Part shown: one piece after another, positions 1 through 8,028 of the stretch
Layout: the number at the start of each line of letters is the position of its first letter
How positions within the stretch are numbered: the first letter of the stretch is position 1
Assembly: GCA_041603535.1 (NCBI GenBank)
Contig: JBFIEE010000064.1
Span: 1-15,039 of the forward strand
Direction: 5' to 3'
Origin: HB2-32-21 sp041603535
GTDB taxonomy: Bacteria > Pseudomonadota > Gammaproteobacteria > Pseudomonadales > Porticoccaceae
DNA: 15,039 bases
The notes under the pieces: model-generated
Told to the model about the DNA's origin: nothing
Databases searched by the model: none
Seen by the model: the letters and a program-made list of their open reading frames with translations, nothing else
Position numbers and translations under genes: made by a program

Positions 1-1
1 G

Positions 2-1801
2 ATGGGAGTCAAACAAAAGGAGCAGGTGCTTGATCGCCTGTTCGCGTGGCTTAATCTGGCTCGGCAGCAGGGGGTTGAGAAATGGCGCTTTGACGAGCTG
101 GCGAACTTGCAGCATACGAAGTTTCGTTTCGCTGAAAAATACGATCCTGCGACTTATGTCCAGCAACTAAGTGCCGGGCTGCGCCATTATCCGCCGGAAG
201 AAGTGTTACGTGGGGGCTACCTGTTAAGCGAGTTTGATAAACGGGTACTGACAGATTTTATGGGCCAGTTAACTGCGGCTAATGCGGTTATCACGCTGGT
301 CGCGCCCGGAACTGATCTAGCCGATAAGCAATCCGGCATCAATCCCGCCACACAGATATCGGCCCGCTATGAAGCGCCTTACCATGTCGTTGCCCTGGCT
401 GATAGCACGCGAGATCGCTGGTTAAAGGCCAAAGACAAGACGTTATCGCTGGCCCCGCCCAATCCTTATCTGGCGCGCACCTACCCAGTGAGCGACAAGG
501 GCGGTCCGAACATTAGTCCGATAAGACTGGAAAATAAAAGCGGCGCGGTTGTCTGGCATTACACGGATCAGCAATTTGGCAGCCCCCGCAGTGTTTTCGA
601 GGCTGAGTTGGCAACGCCTGCGCTGCGCAGTTGCCGCAACGCTGCCGAGGCTGATCTGTATGTTGAAATTGTTAAAAATGCCCTCGACACAAAAACCTAT
701 CAGGCTCGCCTGGCCGGCCTTAACTACTCGCTATTCCGTTGGCGTAACGGCCTGAAACTGGGCATCACCGGGTACACTGAGCGGCAGTCGGTACTGTTAC
801 AGCAGGTGCTAAGCGCTATGGCCAGTCCGCGGTGGGACGAAGCTGTTTTTGACAGATTGAAAGCGACGTTGATTCGAGAGTGGCGCAACAGCAGCAAACA
901 ATGGCCGATTCAGCAGTTGTTCGGCGAGCTTCAGCCGCTGGTTAAAGGTGAGTGTAATGACCGCGTCCTGGCTGACGGCCTGGCGGATGTTACCCTTGAA
1001 GATATCCGCAATTTCCATCGTGAGTTGTACAGCGTGGGTCATGCTGAATTCTATGCCGGCGGGGTATTAAATGCTGAAGAGGTGCGGGACATGGTTAGCG
1101 CGACAATGACCACGCTAAAGCTGGGTATAAGCGGTGACGCGGCATTGTTTGAAGCGATTGCGAAGTTGCCGGAGCAGGCAATCACACACGGACTGGCCGT
1201 TGACCACGATGATAGAAGCGTGTTGCTGTACGTCCAGGGCGATGAGGATACATTGACTGAGCGGGCCCAGATGGCAGTGATCAACGCCATCGTAGAGGCG
1301 CCTTTTTATACGGATATGCGCACCGAAAAGCAGCTGGGTTATGCGGTGGGCGCCAGGCTTATGCATATGAACCGAGTACCGGGCATAGTTTTTTTTATTC
1401 AGTCGCCGCAGAGTTCAGTATCGGACCTTAAACAGGAAATAAGCAATTTCCTGGTCAGTTTTGAGCAAACGCCAGGTACGCTGAGCGACGCTGATCTCAC
1501 TCGTTTTAAAAGCGCCTTGCTCGCCAATATAGAAGAGAAGCCCAAAAACCTTGCGGAGCAGGTTGGCCGACATCAGGAATCCACCTATCTCGGTTATGAC
1601 AATTTTGAGTTTCGTGACCAGTTAGCTGAACAGATAAAGGCGATAACGCCAGCGAGTTTGTTAGCAGCATATCAACGCCTGTTTATAGACGGCAGTCGCC
1701 AGTTATGGTTGGTTACGCGACAACCGGATGCTGTTGAGTCAAAATCCGCAGGAGAAAGTCTGCTGGGCGGCGGCGACGGGGTTTACGCATACCCGGAATA
1801 G
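2..1801 (+). CDS. M16 insulysin/protease III-like metalloprotease, C-terminal part (5' partial)
   Basis: This is a zinc-dependent M16 peptidase of the pitrilysin/insulysin class, which degrades peptides inside a clamshell chamber. The frame is open from the window edge to TAG at 1799-1801. About 600 residues are visible against roughly 900-960 for a full member, so the N-terminal domain with the HxxEH zinc site lies upstream. The first ATG at base 2 is probably internal. Visible family marks are an AP-Y-V strand near fragment residues 124-130 and, at about residue 440, the block RTEKQLGY followed by a V-G-x-R strand. In human insulysin the Arg and Tyr of this block (R824, Y831) contact substrate; both are present here. 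The protein ends with the usual short hydrophilic tail. It does not obviously belong with the aceEF operon that follows 287 bases later. Family assignment is firm; assignment to a named gene (for example ptrA) is not. Confidence 0.9.
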   Translation: MGVKQKEQVLDRLFAWLNLARQQGVEKWRFDELANLQHTKFRFAEKYDPATYVQQLSAGLRHYPPEEVLRGGYLLSEFDKRVLTDFMGQLTAANAVITLVAPGTDLADKQSGINPATQISARYEAPYHVVALADSTRDRWLKAKDKTLSLAPPNPYLARTYPVSDKGGPNISPIRLENKSGAVVWHYTDQQFGSPRSVFEAELATPALRSCRNAAEADLYVEIVKNALDTKTYQARLAGLNYSLFRWRNGLKLGITGYTERQSVLLQQVLSAMASPRWDEAVFDRLKATLIREWRNSSKQWPIQQLFGELQPLVKGECNDRVLADGLADVTLEDIRNFHRELYSVGHAEFYAGGVLNAEEVRDMVSATMTTLKLGISGDAALFEAIAKLPEQAITHGLAVDHDDRSVLLYVQGDEDTLTERAQMAVINAIVEAPFYTDMRTEKQLGYAVGARLMHMNRVPGIVFFIQSPQSSVSDLKQEISNFLVSFEQTPGTLSDADLTRFKSALLANIEEKPKNLAEQVGRHQESTYLGYDNFEFRDQLAEQIKAITPASLLAAYQRLFIDGSRQLWLVTRQPDAVESKSAGESLLGGGDGVYAYPE

Positions 1802-2088
1802 CACCGCGGTTGCGCACGGATATTCACTTAATGTGCGGCTAATGTCGCCCATAACCGGCATCGGTGCTGTCGCTGGGCAGGCTCGCGGGGTGATACTGGT
1901 AAGCTGGGATCGGCTTTCAGCGGCTATTTTTGGCCGTAAAAAATCCACCTATGTAATTGATTAATATAAAAATATCTTGTTATTGTAATTTTTCTACAAT
2001 ACTATTGAACGGTCTACATTGTGAGCGTGGATAATATGTTGATCGGTGGTGCGCGGATGCTTTCATTCAAATAACGGGTAGCTTTACT
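1802..2088. other. Spacer between M16 protease and aceE, presumed aceE promoter region
   Basis: The stretch of 287 bases has no convincing gene. The half nearest aceE is AT-rich from about 1950 onward, as expected for a promoter, and holds the 1981-2001 inverted repeat listed separately. A weak -35/-10 pair can be drawn (TTGATT at 1957 with TATTGT at 1981, spacing 18), but it is not strong enough to call. A TTGAAC at 2005 and GATAAT at 2030 are 19 apart, which is too long for a confident sigma-70 site. No terminator hairpin with a T-run was seen after the protease gene. Confidence 0.5.
1981..2001. promoter_or_regulatory. Perfect inverted repeat upstream of aceE, candidate operator
   Basis: The arms TATTGTA (1981-1987) and TACAATA (1995-2001) are exact reverse complements, separated by a 7-base AT-rich spacer. 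The centre lies about 98 bases before the aceE start, within the AT-rich putative promoter. The size and symmetry fit a dimeric regulator site. It does not match the E. coli PdhR box (ATTGGTnnnACCAAT), so the regulator cannot be named. AT-rich DNA gives such repeats by chance more often than GC-rich DNA does. Confidence 0.4.
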
Positions 2089-4740
2089 ATGAAGGACCTG
2101 GATCCAGAAGAAACCAGAGAGTGGCTAGATTCTCTCGACGCCGTAATCAGGCATCAGGGCAGGGAGCGGGCTGCGTACCTGTTGAAGCAGCTGGTAGACC
2201 GCGCTGACCAGGTGGATTTGCCCCTGCCGCGGGCGATGACCACACCGTTTCGCAATACTATTCCAGTCACCCGTGAAAAGCGCATGCCCGGCGATTTATT
2301 TATGGAGCGCCGCATCCGTTCGCTGATTCGTTGGAATGCCCTGGCCATGGTCATGCGCGCCAACAAAAATGACGAAGGCCTCGGCGGGCATATCGCCACA
2401 TTTTCTTCTGCGGCGACACTTTATGATGTTGGTTTTAACTATTTTTTCCGAGGCCGTACCGAGTCCCACCTGGGTGATCTAATCTATTTCCAGGGGCACA
2501 GTTCGCCAGGTATTTATGCGCGCTCTTATCTGGAAGGGCGGCTCACTGAAAAACAACTGGATAACTTTCGCCGTGAGGTGGATGGCGAGGGGTTGTCGTC
2601 CTATCCCCATCCCTGGCTAATGCCTGATTATTGGCAGTTCCCGACGGTTTCCATGGGGCTTGGGCCTATCCAGGCAATCTACCAGGCACATATCATGCGG
2701 TATCTATCAGCTCGCGAGCTGGTGCCGCGTGGCGATCGACAGGTGTGGGCTTTCGTGGGCGATGGCGAATGTGACGAGCCGGAAACCCTTGGGGCGATTT
2801 CACTGGCGGGTCGGGAGCAGCTGGAAAACCTGACCTTTGTCGTCAATTGCAATCTGCAACGGCTCGACGGTCCGGTGCGCGGCAACGGCAAAATCATCCA
2901 GGAACTGGAGGGTGTGTTCCGCGGTGCGGGGTGGAACGTTGTCAAAGTGATCTGGGGTCGCCATTGGGATTCGCTGCTTGAAAAAGACAGCAACGGCATT
3001 CTGCAGGCGCGCATGGACGAAGTTTGCGATGGTGAATTGCAGAACTATAAATTTAACGGGGGCGCATATACCCGCGAACATTTCTTTGGCAAAAACCCGG
3101 AGTTGCTCGAATTAGTGGCGGATCTTAGCGATAACGACATTATGTGGTTGAATCGCGGCGGGCATGATCCCTACAAGGTTTACGCGGCCTACGCCGAGGC
3201 CATGGAGAATAACGGCAAGCCTACGGTGGTGCTGGCGATGACGGTGAAAGGCTATGGCCTCGGCGAAAGTGGCGAGGCAGCCAATGATACTCACTCAGTG
3301 AAAAAACTCGATATTGAGAGTCTTAAAAAATTCCGCGACCGTTTTGGCCTGCCTATCCCGGATGATAAATTGGCCGATGTTCCCTACTACCGACCACCGG
3401 ACGATAGCCCCGAAATTAGCTACCTGCGCAAGCAACGGGAAGGTTTGGGCGGCGCACTGCCCACCCGCCAGGCTGATGCACGTGTGCTTGAGCCGCCAGC
3501 TCTGGACGTGTTTGAGAAACAGTTGCACGGGTCCGGGAAGAGGACTATTTCAACCACCATGGCACTGGTGCGTATGTTGTCGACGCTGGTCAAGGATAAG
3601 GAGATTGGTCAACGGGTGGTGCCCATTATTCCCGACGAAGCTCGCACTTTTGGTATGGAAGGCATGTTTCGCCAGCTTGGCATTTATTCGTCGGCAGGTC
3701 AGCGTTATGTGCCCCATGATTCCGGTCAAATTCTCTTTTATAAAGAGGATAAAAAGGGTCAGATTCTGGAAGAGGGCTTGTCGGAAGCTGGCGCCATGTC
3801 GGCCTGGATAGCCCTTGCCAGCGCCTATAGTAATTACGATTGCCCGATGGTGCCCTTCTATATTTTCTACTCCATGTTCGGCTTTCAGCGTATTGGTGAT
3901 CTGGCCTGGGCCGGGGGCGACATTCAGGCACGCGGTTTTCTGATTGGCGCCACCGCCGGGCGTACGACCCTGAACGGCGAAGGGCTTCAGCACCAGGATG
4001 GCCACAGCCATCTGCTGGCCAATACCGTGCCCAATTGCCACAGTTACGACCCGGCCTATGAGTACGAGTTGGTGGTGATTATTCAGGATGGATTGCAAAG
4101 GATGTATAAGCAGCGGGAAAACTGTTTTTATTACATCACCACCATGAATGAAAACTACGTCCACCCGGATATGCCCAAAGGTGCGGAAGAAGGTATTGTC
4201 AGGGGCATATATCTGTTTGCTGCCGCGACTGCCAAAAAACCAAAGTTAAAGGTTCAGCTAATGGGATCGGGGACCATTTTTAATGAGATCAGAGAGGCGG
4301 CGATCATTCTCAGGCAGGATTTTGGTGTTCACGCTGATATCTGGAGCCTGACCAGCGTCAATCAACTGGCGCGGGATGGTCAGAGCTGTACCCGTTGGAA
4401 CATGCTGCATCCGGGCGCAAAAATTAGGCAGCCGTATATTACGCAGCAACTCACTGGGCACGATGGTCCGGTGATCGCCGCCACGGATTATATGAAAGCC
4501 TATACCGAACAGCTGCGCGCATTTATCTCCGATGACTATTACACATTGGGCACCGACGGATTTGGCCGCAGCGATACGCGAGCCAAACTGCGCGACTTTT
4601 TTGAGGTAGATCGCCGTTATATCGTGCTGGCCGCCCTGTACGCGCTTTATCATCAGGACCGAATCAAAAAGAGCGTGGTGATTGGAGCGATCAGCTCGCT
4701 GGGTATCGATCCGGAAAAAATAGACCCGGTGTTGCTATGA
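2089..4740 (+). CDS. aceE: Pyruvate dehydrogenase E1 component, homodimeric type
   Basis: AceE decarboxylates pyruvate with thiamine diphosphate and passes the acetyl group to the lipoyl arm of AceF, in the cytosol. The 883 residues are collinear with E. coli AceE (about 887) from the N-terminal EETREWLDSL segment to the C-terminus. The thiamine diphosphate and metal motif runs from GDGE (224-227) to NCN (253-255), followed by LQRLDGPVRGN. An active-site loop histidine sits at about 402 (THSVKK), the E1 cofactor-activating glutamate is at about 566 (SEAG), and the H-x-D-G-H-S-H segment is at 635-641. The ATG at 2089 matches the family start. It has a weak ribosome site, GGGTAG, 7 bases upstream. 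The stop overlaps the ATG of a small open frame in the next spacer. The gene is intact and very likely functional. Confidence 0.98.
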   Translation: MKDLDPEETREWLDSLDAVIRHQGRERAAYLLKQLVDRADQVDLPLPRAMTTPFRNTIPVTREKRMPGDLFMERRIRSLIRWNALAMVMRANKNDEGLGGHIATFSSAATLYDVGFNYFFRGRTESHLGDLIYFQGHSSPGIYARSYLEGRLTEKQLDNFRREVDGEGLSSYPHPWLMPDYWQFPTVSMGLGPIQAIYQAHIMRYLSARELVPRGDRQVWAFVGDGECDEPETLGAISLAGREQLENLTFVVNCNLQRLDGPVRGNGKIIQELEGVFRGAGWNVVKVIWGRHWDSLLEKDSNGILQARMDEVCDGELQNYKFNGGAYTREHFFGKNPELLELVADLSDNDIMWLNRGGHDPYKVYAAYAEAMENNGKPTVVLAMTVKGYGLGESGEAANDTHSVKKLDIESLKKFRDRFGLPIPDDKLADVPYYRPPDDSPEISYLRKQREGLGGALPTRQADARVLEPPALDVFEKQLHGSGKRTISTTMALVRMLSTLVKDKEIGQRVVPIIPDEARTFGMEGMFRQLGIYSSAGQRYVPHDSGQILFYKEDKKGQILEEGLSEAGAMSAWIALASAYSNYDCPMVPFYIFYSMFGFQRIGDLAWAGGDIQARGFLIGATAGRTTLNGEGLQHQDGHSHLLANTVPNCHSYDPAYEYELVVIIQDGLQRMYKQRENCFYYITTMNENYVHPDMPKGAEEGIVRGIYLFAAATAKKPKLKVQLMGSGTIFNEIREAAIILRQDFGVHADIWSLTSVNQLARDGQSCTRWNMLHPGAKIRQPYITQQLTGHDGPVIAATDYMKAYTEQLRAFISDDYYTLGTDGFGRSDTRAKLRDFFEVDRRYIVLAALYALYHQDRIKKSVVIGAISSLGIDPEKIDPVLL

Positions 4741-4898
4741 GCGCCTTCACTGTGACTGCGGGTGTGACACTAGCCGGTGCGTCTGTCACCGTTATATCTA
4801 AGACCGTTGCATCTAAGACCGCAGCCTCTGAGGGGTATTACCGGGCTAAAATTATGTTGGATGGGCATGCAACAAGCATCTCAAGGAGTGGCCTGTGA
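4737..4898 (+). CDS. Possible 53-residue ORF bridging aceE and aceF
   Basis: This is an unrecognised small open frame. It starts at the ATG of an ATGA overlap with the aceE stop and ends in a TGA overlapping the aceF GTG start (GTGA), so it fills the whole 154-base spacer. The product is rich in Ala, Ser, Thr and Val, starts MSAFTVTAG and ends ISRSGL, with no known motif. A 15-base tandem repeat at 4796-4825 stays in frame and gives SKTVA-SKTAA. Points in favour are the double overlap and the uninterrupted frame. Points against are no clear Shine-Dalgarno of its own, rare codons (ATA, CTA, AGG), low complexity, and the fact that the aceF ribosome site lies inside it. It could be a leader whose translation couples aceE to aceF, or simply untranslated spacer. 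Confidence 0.3.
   Translation: MSAFTVTAGVTLAGASVTVISKTVASKTAASEGYYRAKIMLDGHATSISRSGL
4796..4825. repeat. 15-base tandem repeat, two copies, between aceE and aceF
   Basis: ATCTAAGACCGTTGC (4796-4810) is followed directly by ATCTAAGACCGCAGC (4811-4825), with 13 of 15 positions identical. This looks like a recent slippage duplication. The period is a multiple of three, so it keeps the small bridging frame open. Confidence 0.8.
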
Positions 4899-6373
4899 CC
4901 AGCCAAACCATTGTTGTTCCTGATCTTGGTGGCGCTGAGGAAGTAGAAGTCATAGAGGTGTCGGTCGCCGTTGGTGATCAGGTCGCGGTTGACCAGACTC
5001 TGGTGGTACTCGAGTCTGACAAAGCAATGATGGAAATTCCCGCCCCGAGCGCGGGCAAAGTCCTCAAGCTTTTCGTGAAGGAAGGTGACAAGATTGCCAA
5101 AGCTGGCGACGTACTGGTCGAAATGGAGGTTTCCGCCGAGGATGAGTCGTCTGCTGAACCGTCGGGTGAGCCGTCTGCGGAGTCGACTGCCGCGCCAGCA
5201 GCGCGGTCAACGAAGACCCAATCCAGCGGTAGCCCTGATTCAATTGATGGCGAGATCGAAGCGAAATCCACCTCCCCGGGAATAGCGCCACCTGCTGTAC
5301 CTGAGGATGCCCGAAATAATGTTACTGATGTCGTTCCTGATGTCGTTCCTGAAACTGTGCCTCAGGTTGCCCCCGGGGCTAGTCCCGGCGCCTCAGCAGC
5401 GCAGACCAGCGCCGCTGCGCCCCATCAGCAGACCGACCAGACGGATACTGAAGGTAAATCCTCAGGTGATATTTACGCGGGACCCGCTGTGCGGCAACTT
5501 GCCCGTGAGCTTGGCGTAAACCTGCTGGCGATTACGGGCACTGGCCCTCGTGGACGCCTGCTCAAGGAAGATGTGCAGGGTTTTGTCAAAACGCGCATGG
5601 TGCAATCCCCAGCAGACGGACAGCTGATCGGTGGCCTGGGGATTCCTGCCGTGCCGGACACCGATTTTAGCCAGTTTGGCGAGATCGAACAGGTGGCGAT
5701 GAGCAAGATCGGCAAGCTCACGGCAGCAAATATGCACCGGAGTTGGCTCAACGTGCCGCATGTCACGCAGTTTGACGATGCCGATATCACTGAGCTGGAA
5801 CTGTTTCGACAGTCACTCAAAAGCGAGGGTGAATCGCGCAGCGTGAAGATGACACCGGTGCCGATAATTCTTAAAGCCTGCGCTGCAGCACTGGCCAACA
5901 ATCCTGTGTTAAACCGTTCGCTGGTGAGCGATGGCGAACACTATATACAAAAACACTACATTCACATTGGCATGGCTGTCGATACATCGCGCGGCCTGCT
6001 GGTGCCAGTAATACGTGATGTTGATAAAAAGACGCTGTGGCAGCTGGCTGCAGAAGTCGCCGAGCTAGCGATCAAAGCCCGTGACGGTAAGCTGACCGCG
6101 AACGAAATGCAGGGTGGTTGCTTCACCGTGTCCAGTCTGGGTGCGATAGGTGGTATGGGGTTTACGCCGGTGGTCAACACGCCGCAGGTGGCAATTCTCG
6201 GGGTTTCCAAAGCCCAGATAAAGCCGGTATGGAACGGCTCCGAGTTTGCGCCGCGTAATATGCTGCCCCTGTCATTGTCCTATGATCACCGCATGGTTAA
6301 TGGCGGTGATGCTGGTCGATTTATGACGGAGCTGGTTAATTCGTTGGGTGATATTCGTCGCTTACTGCTGTGA
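4895..6373 (+). CDS. aceF: Pyruvate dehydrogenase E2, dihydrolipoyllysine acetyltransferase
   Basis: AceF is the core of the pyruvate dehydrogenase complex and moves acetyl groups from E1 to CoA. The 492 residues show one lipoyl domain (about 4-78, lipoyl lysine K43 in ESDKAMM), a long Ala/Pro/Ser/Val linker (about 80-190), a peripheral-subunit binding domain (about 193-231, starting YAGPAVRQLAREL) and a catalytic domain (about 260-492). E. coli AceF has three lipoyl domains and 630 residues, so this is a short form. The active-site motif is DHRMVNGG with H465 and N469. Asn in place of Asp here also occurs in Pseudomonas/Azotobacter-type E2p. The GTG start is supported by AAGGAG at 4883-4888, 6 bases upstream. 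No lpd gene follows, so E3 must come from elsewhere. Confidence 0.97.
   Translation: MTSQTIVVPDLGGAEEVEVIEVSVAVGDQVAVDQTLVVLESDKAMMEIPAPSAGKVLKLFVKEGDKIAKAGDVLVEMEVSAEDESSAEPSGEPSAESTAAPAARSTKTQSSGSPDSIDGEIEAKSTSPGIAPPAVPEDARNNVTDVVPDVVPETVPQVAPGASPGASAAQTSAAAPHQQTDQTDTEGKSSGDIYAGPAVRQLARELGVNLLAITGTGPRGRLLKEDVQGFVKTRMVQSPADGQLIGGLGIPAVPDTDFSQFGEIEQVAMSKIGKLTAANMHRSWLNVPHVTQFDDADITELELFRQSLKSEGESRSVKMTPVPIILKACAAALANNPVLNRSLVSDGEHYIQKHYIHIGMAVDTSRGLLVPVIRDVDKKTLWQLAAEVAELAIKARDGKLTANEMQGGCFTVSSLGAIGGMGFTPVVNTPQVAILGVSKAQIKPVWNGSEFAPRNMLPLSLSYDHRMVNGGDAGRFMTELVNSLGDIRRLLL
5327..5350. repeat. 12-base tandem repeat in the aceF linker
   Basis: GATGTCGTTCCT occurs twice in a row (5327-5338 and 5339-5350), encoding DVVP-DVVP, and is followed by a diverged ETVP unit. 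It lies in the flexible linker between the lipoyl and binding domains, where length variation is tolerated. Confidence 0.85.
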
Positions 6374-6407
6374 GGATGCTTATTCGTTGGGGTTTTATTT
6401 GAGTATC

Positions 6408-6437
6408 AACATAACTAAAAACAACATAACTAAAAAC
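6408..6437. repeat. 15-base tandem repeat downstream of aceF
   Basis: AACATAACTAAAAAC occurs twice exactly (6408-6422 and 6423-6437). A third degraded copy starts at 6438 (AGCATAAATTAGAAA). The repeat lies in the AT-rich spacer between aceF and the next gene. No hairpin with a T-run was seen there, although a T-rich stretch (GGGGTTTTATTT) lies at about 6389-6400. The role is unknown; replication slippage is the simplest origin. Confidence 0.85.
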
Positions 6438-6504
6438 AGCATAAATTAGAAAGCAAATTTTGATCAGTAGTGAGTGTGTTTTCTAGTTAAACCGGGAGCC
6501 ATAC

Positions 6505-6807
6505 ATGGCAATATATATCGCCCACTTCTTTGCAGGATTTTTCCTGGTTAACGGTGTTCCGCACTTTGTTCAGGGAGTTTCCGGCAATTCCTTTCAAAGT
6601 CCCTTTGCTCGGCCGCCGGGCGTCGGCGAATCATCAGCGGTTGTCAATGTGCTGTGGGGTTTCACCAATTTTGTTGTCGGCTATGTTCTATTGTTTGAAG
6701 TAGGCACGTTTAGTGTTGGGTTAAACACAGACACTTTAATTACCGGTTCGGGCGCCCTGCTTACGAGTATCGCCCTGGCCTGGCATTTTGCTCGGGTGCG
6801 TCACTGA
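6505..6807 (+). CDS. Small conserved-type membrane protein, function unknown
   Basis: The product has 100 residues and about three membrane segments (near 3-18, 44-66 and 77-95). A loop rich in Pro, Gly and Phe around residues 30-42 carries SPFARPPGVGESS, and a conserved-looking NGVPHFVQG lies at 16-24. This layout, with helix 1 running into N-x-V-P-H-F-V-Q-G and then V-N-V-L-W-G-F, resembles short hypothetical inner-membrane proteins seen in many bacteria; I recognise the pattern but know of no function. The ATG at 6505 has GGGAG at 6494-6498, 6 bases upstream. It follows aceF by 131 bases in the same direction but is unlikely to be part of the enzyme complex. It faces the PLDc_N gene on the other strand. 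Confidence 0.8.
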   Translation: MAIYIAHFFAGFFLVNGVPHFVQGVSGNSFQSPFARPPGVGESSAVVNVLWGFTNFVVGYVLLFEVGTFSVGLNTDTLITGSGALLTSIALAWHFARVRH

Positions 6808-6979
6808 GCCTGCAGTAGTTAGGTCCGTATTAGGATCTAGATCTGTGGTCCTGCCAGTAAACCTGGAAATGTCGGATGCCTGAGTCATATCCAGACGATC
6901 CCGGCACGACCATACGGGCTGTAAAACTTGATCACTGTGCTGGGGGGACGGTAATTAACCCGAATTTGCGGATCACAAG

Positions 6980-7162
6980 TTAGGACCCACGGGGTCCCAG
7001 CAATAACCACAACAGCAGTCCAAGTACGGGAAGCAACAAAATCACTACAATCCAGGTCACTTTGACACCGGTACTTGCCGTGCTATTGACCGTTTTTACG
7101 ATTGCCCACACATCGGCAATCAGGATCAGCAGTCCGAACAGGCCACCAATTTCAATGACCAT
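6980..7162 (-). CDS. PLDc_N-type small membrane protein, 60 residues
   Basis: This short protein matches the phospholipase D-nuclease N-terminal (PLDc_N) pattern: a first hydrophobic helix (about 6-24) with ADVWAIVKTVNS, then TGVKVTWIVVILLLPVLG and a closing LLGPRG. The same two-helix unit precedes the catalytic domains of cardiolipin synthases, and stand-alone copies are common; their role is unknown, perhaps in membrane assembly. The frame is open upstream to 7315, but the ATG at 7162 is chosen because a strong ribosome site, GGGAGGA, lies just before it (7168-7174 on this strand) and because the family starts here. A small GGACCC/GGGTCC inverted repeat covers its last codons (6983-6997). 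Confidence 0.85.
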   Translation of the reverse strand: MVIEIGGLFGLLILIADVWAIVKTVNSTASTGVKVTWIVVILLLPVLGLLLWLLLGPRGS

Positions 7163-7262
7163 AGCTTTCCTCCCTACCTGGATTTCTGCCGTAGTAAAAC
7201 GACGACAGTTTGTTATACATGACGGTGTGTAGCGCGGCAATGCTACCGACACGACAATAAAA

Positions 7263-8018
7263 CTATCCCGTCGTGCCCGAAATGCCGTCGTACAAAAGTT
7301 TGCCGCCGACCACAAAGAGAAAAAAATAGCAGAGGCGATAGATCAGCTGCTCGCTGACCCTGTGTAACAGAAAATAGCCAAGGCGCACCCCGACCGGGGC
7401 CAGGGGCATCAGGACTGCGGCTGTTAGCAGATTGGTTTTGTCGAATTGCCCGAGCCAGGTATAGGGAATCAGTTTGACCACATTGACGACCGCAAAGAAC
7501 ACCGCAAAGGTGCCCATCAGGAGAGTTTTTTCCATTTTTTGCGGCAACAGATAAATACTCATCGGTGGACCGCCTGCATGAATGCCAAAGCTGGTAAAGC
7601 CGGCGAGGGTGCCCCACAGGCTGCCATGGAATATGCTCGGTTCAGCTTTCCGCTCGAGGGCTGGCTGTAACCAGTAGTTCAGGCAAAACACTACGGCGAC
7701 AACGCCGATTAAAATCCGGATCGCATCGTCTGACAGGTAGCGAAAGGTAAACGCGCCGACGGCAATGCCGGCTATCGCGCCGGGTAGTGTGAAGCGCAGG
7801 TTGATCACGCTCCACTTGCCACGAAAACTCCACACCGCTACGGCATCCATAATCAGTAACAGGGGTAGCATAATAGCTGCCGCTTGCACGGGTGGCAGGG
7901 CCAGCGATAGCAGCGGCACGGAGACAACAGCGATACCCCCACCAAAACCACCTTTGGCCATGCCGAAAATCAACACTGCTGGTATAGCGCAGAGGTAAAA
8001 AAACGGATCGGTGATCAT
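7263..8018 (-). CDS. TauE/SafE-family permease (probable anion exporter)
   Basis: This is an inner-membrane protein of the TauE/SafE (sulfite exporter, DUF81) family, about 251 residues with roughly eight membrane segments. The family's internal duplication shows as two glycine-rich signatures: FGMAKGGFGGGIAVVSVPL near residues 18-37, and a matching GFTSFGIHAGGPPMSIYLLP near 139-158. Members move sulfite, sulfoacetate or other small organic anions; the substrate here cannot be read from sequence. The open frame extends to 8147, but the ATG at 8018 gives the normal family N-terminus and avoids overlap with the dehydrogenase upstream, whose stop is 10 bases away. That spacing suggests co-transcription with the two dehydrogenase genes. 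No strong Shine-Dalgarno is visible, so translation may be coupled. Confidence 0.88.
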   Translation of the reverse strand: MITDPFFYLCAIPAVLIFGMAKGGFGGGIAVVSVPLLSLALPPVQAAAIMLPLLLIMDAVAVWSFRGKWSVINLRFTLPGAIAGIAVGAFTFRYLSDDAIRILIGVVAVVFCLNYWLQPALERKAEPSIFHGSLWGTLAGFTSFGIHAGGPPMSIYLLPQKMEKTLLMGTFAVFFAVVNVVKLIPYTWLGQFDKTNLLTAAVLMPLAPVGVRLGYFLLHRVSEQLIYRLCYFFLFVVGGKLLYDGISGTTG

Positions 8019-8028
8019 CGCGGGCCGT

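Noticed and set aside
3550..4164. 204-codon open frame antisense to aceE
   Set aside because: It mirrors a strongly conserved coding region, has no ribosome site or recognisable domain, and is explained by codon bias of aceE.
6284..6301. AceF active-site motif has Asn (N469) instead of Asp in DHRxxDG, suggesting an inactive E2
   Set aside because: The DHRxxNG form is known in active Pseudomonas/Azotobacter-type E2p enzymes, and the catalytic His and the rest of the domain are intact.
6983..6997. GGACCC-ACG-GGGTCC hairpin at the end of the PLDc_N gene as a terminator between convergent genes
   Set aside because: It lies within the last codons of the gene, with no T-run on either side.
7019..7315. 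Longer 111-residue version of the PLDc_N protein starting at 7315
   Set aside because: The extra N-terminal part overlaps the permease gene, lacks family similarity and is hydrophilic; the strong ribosome site is directly before the ATG at 7162.
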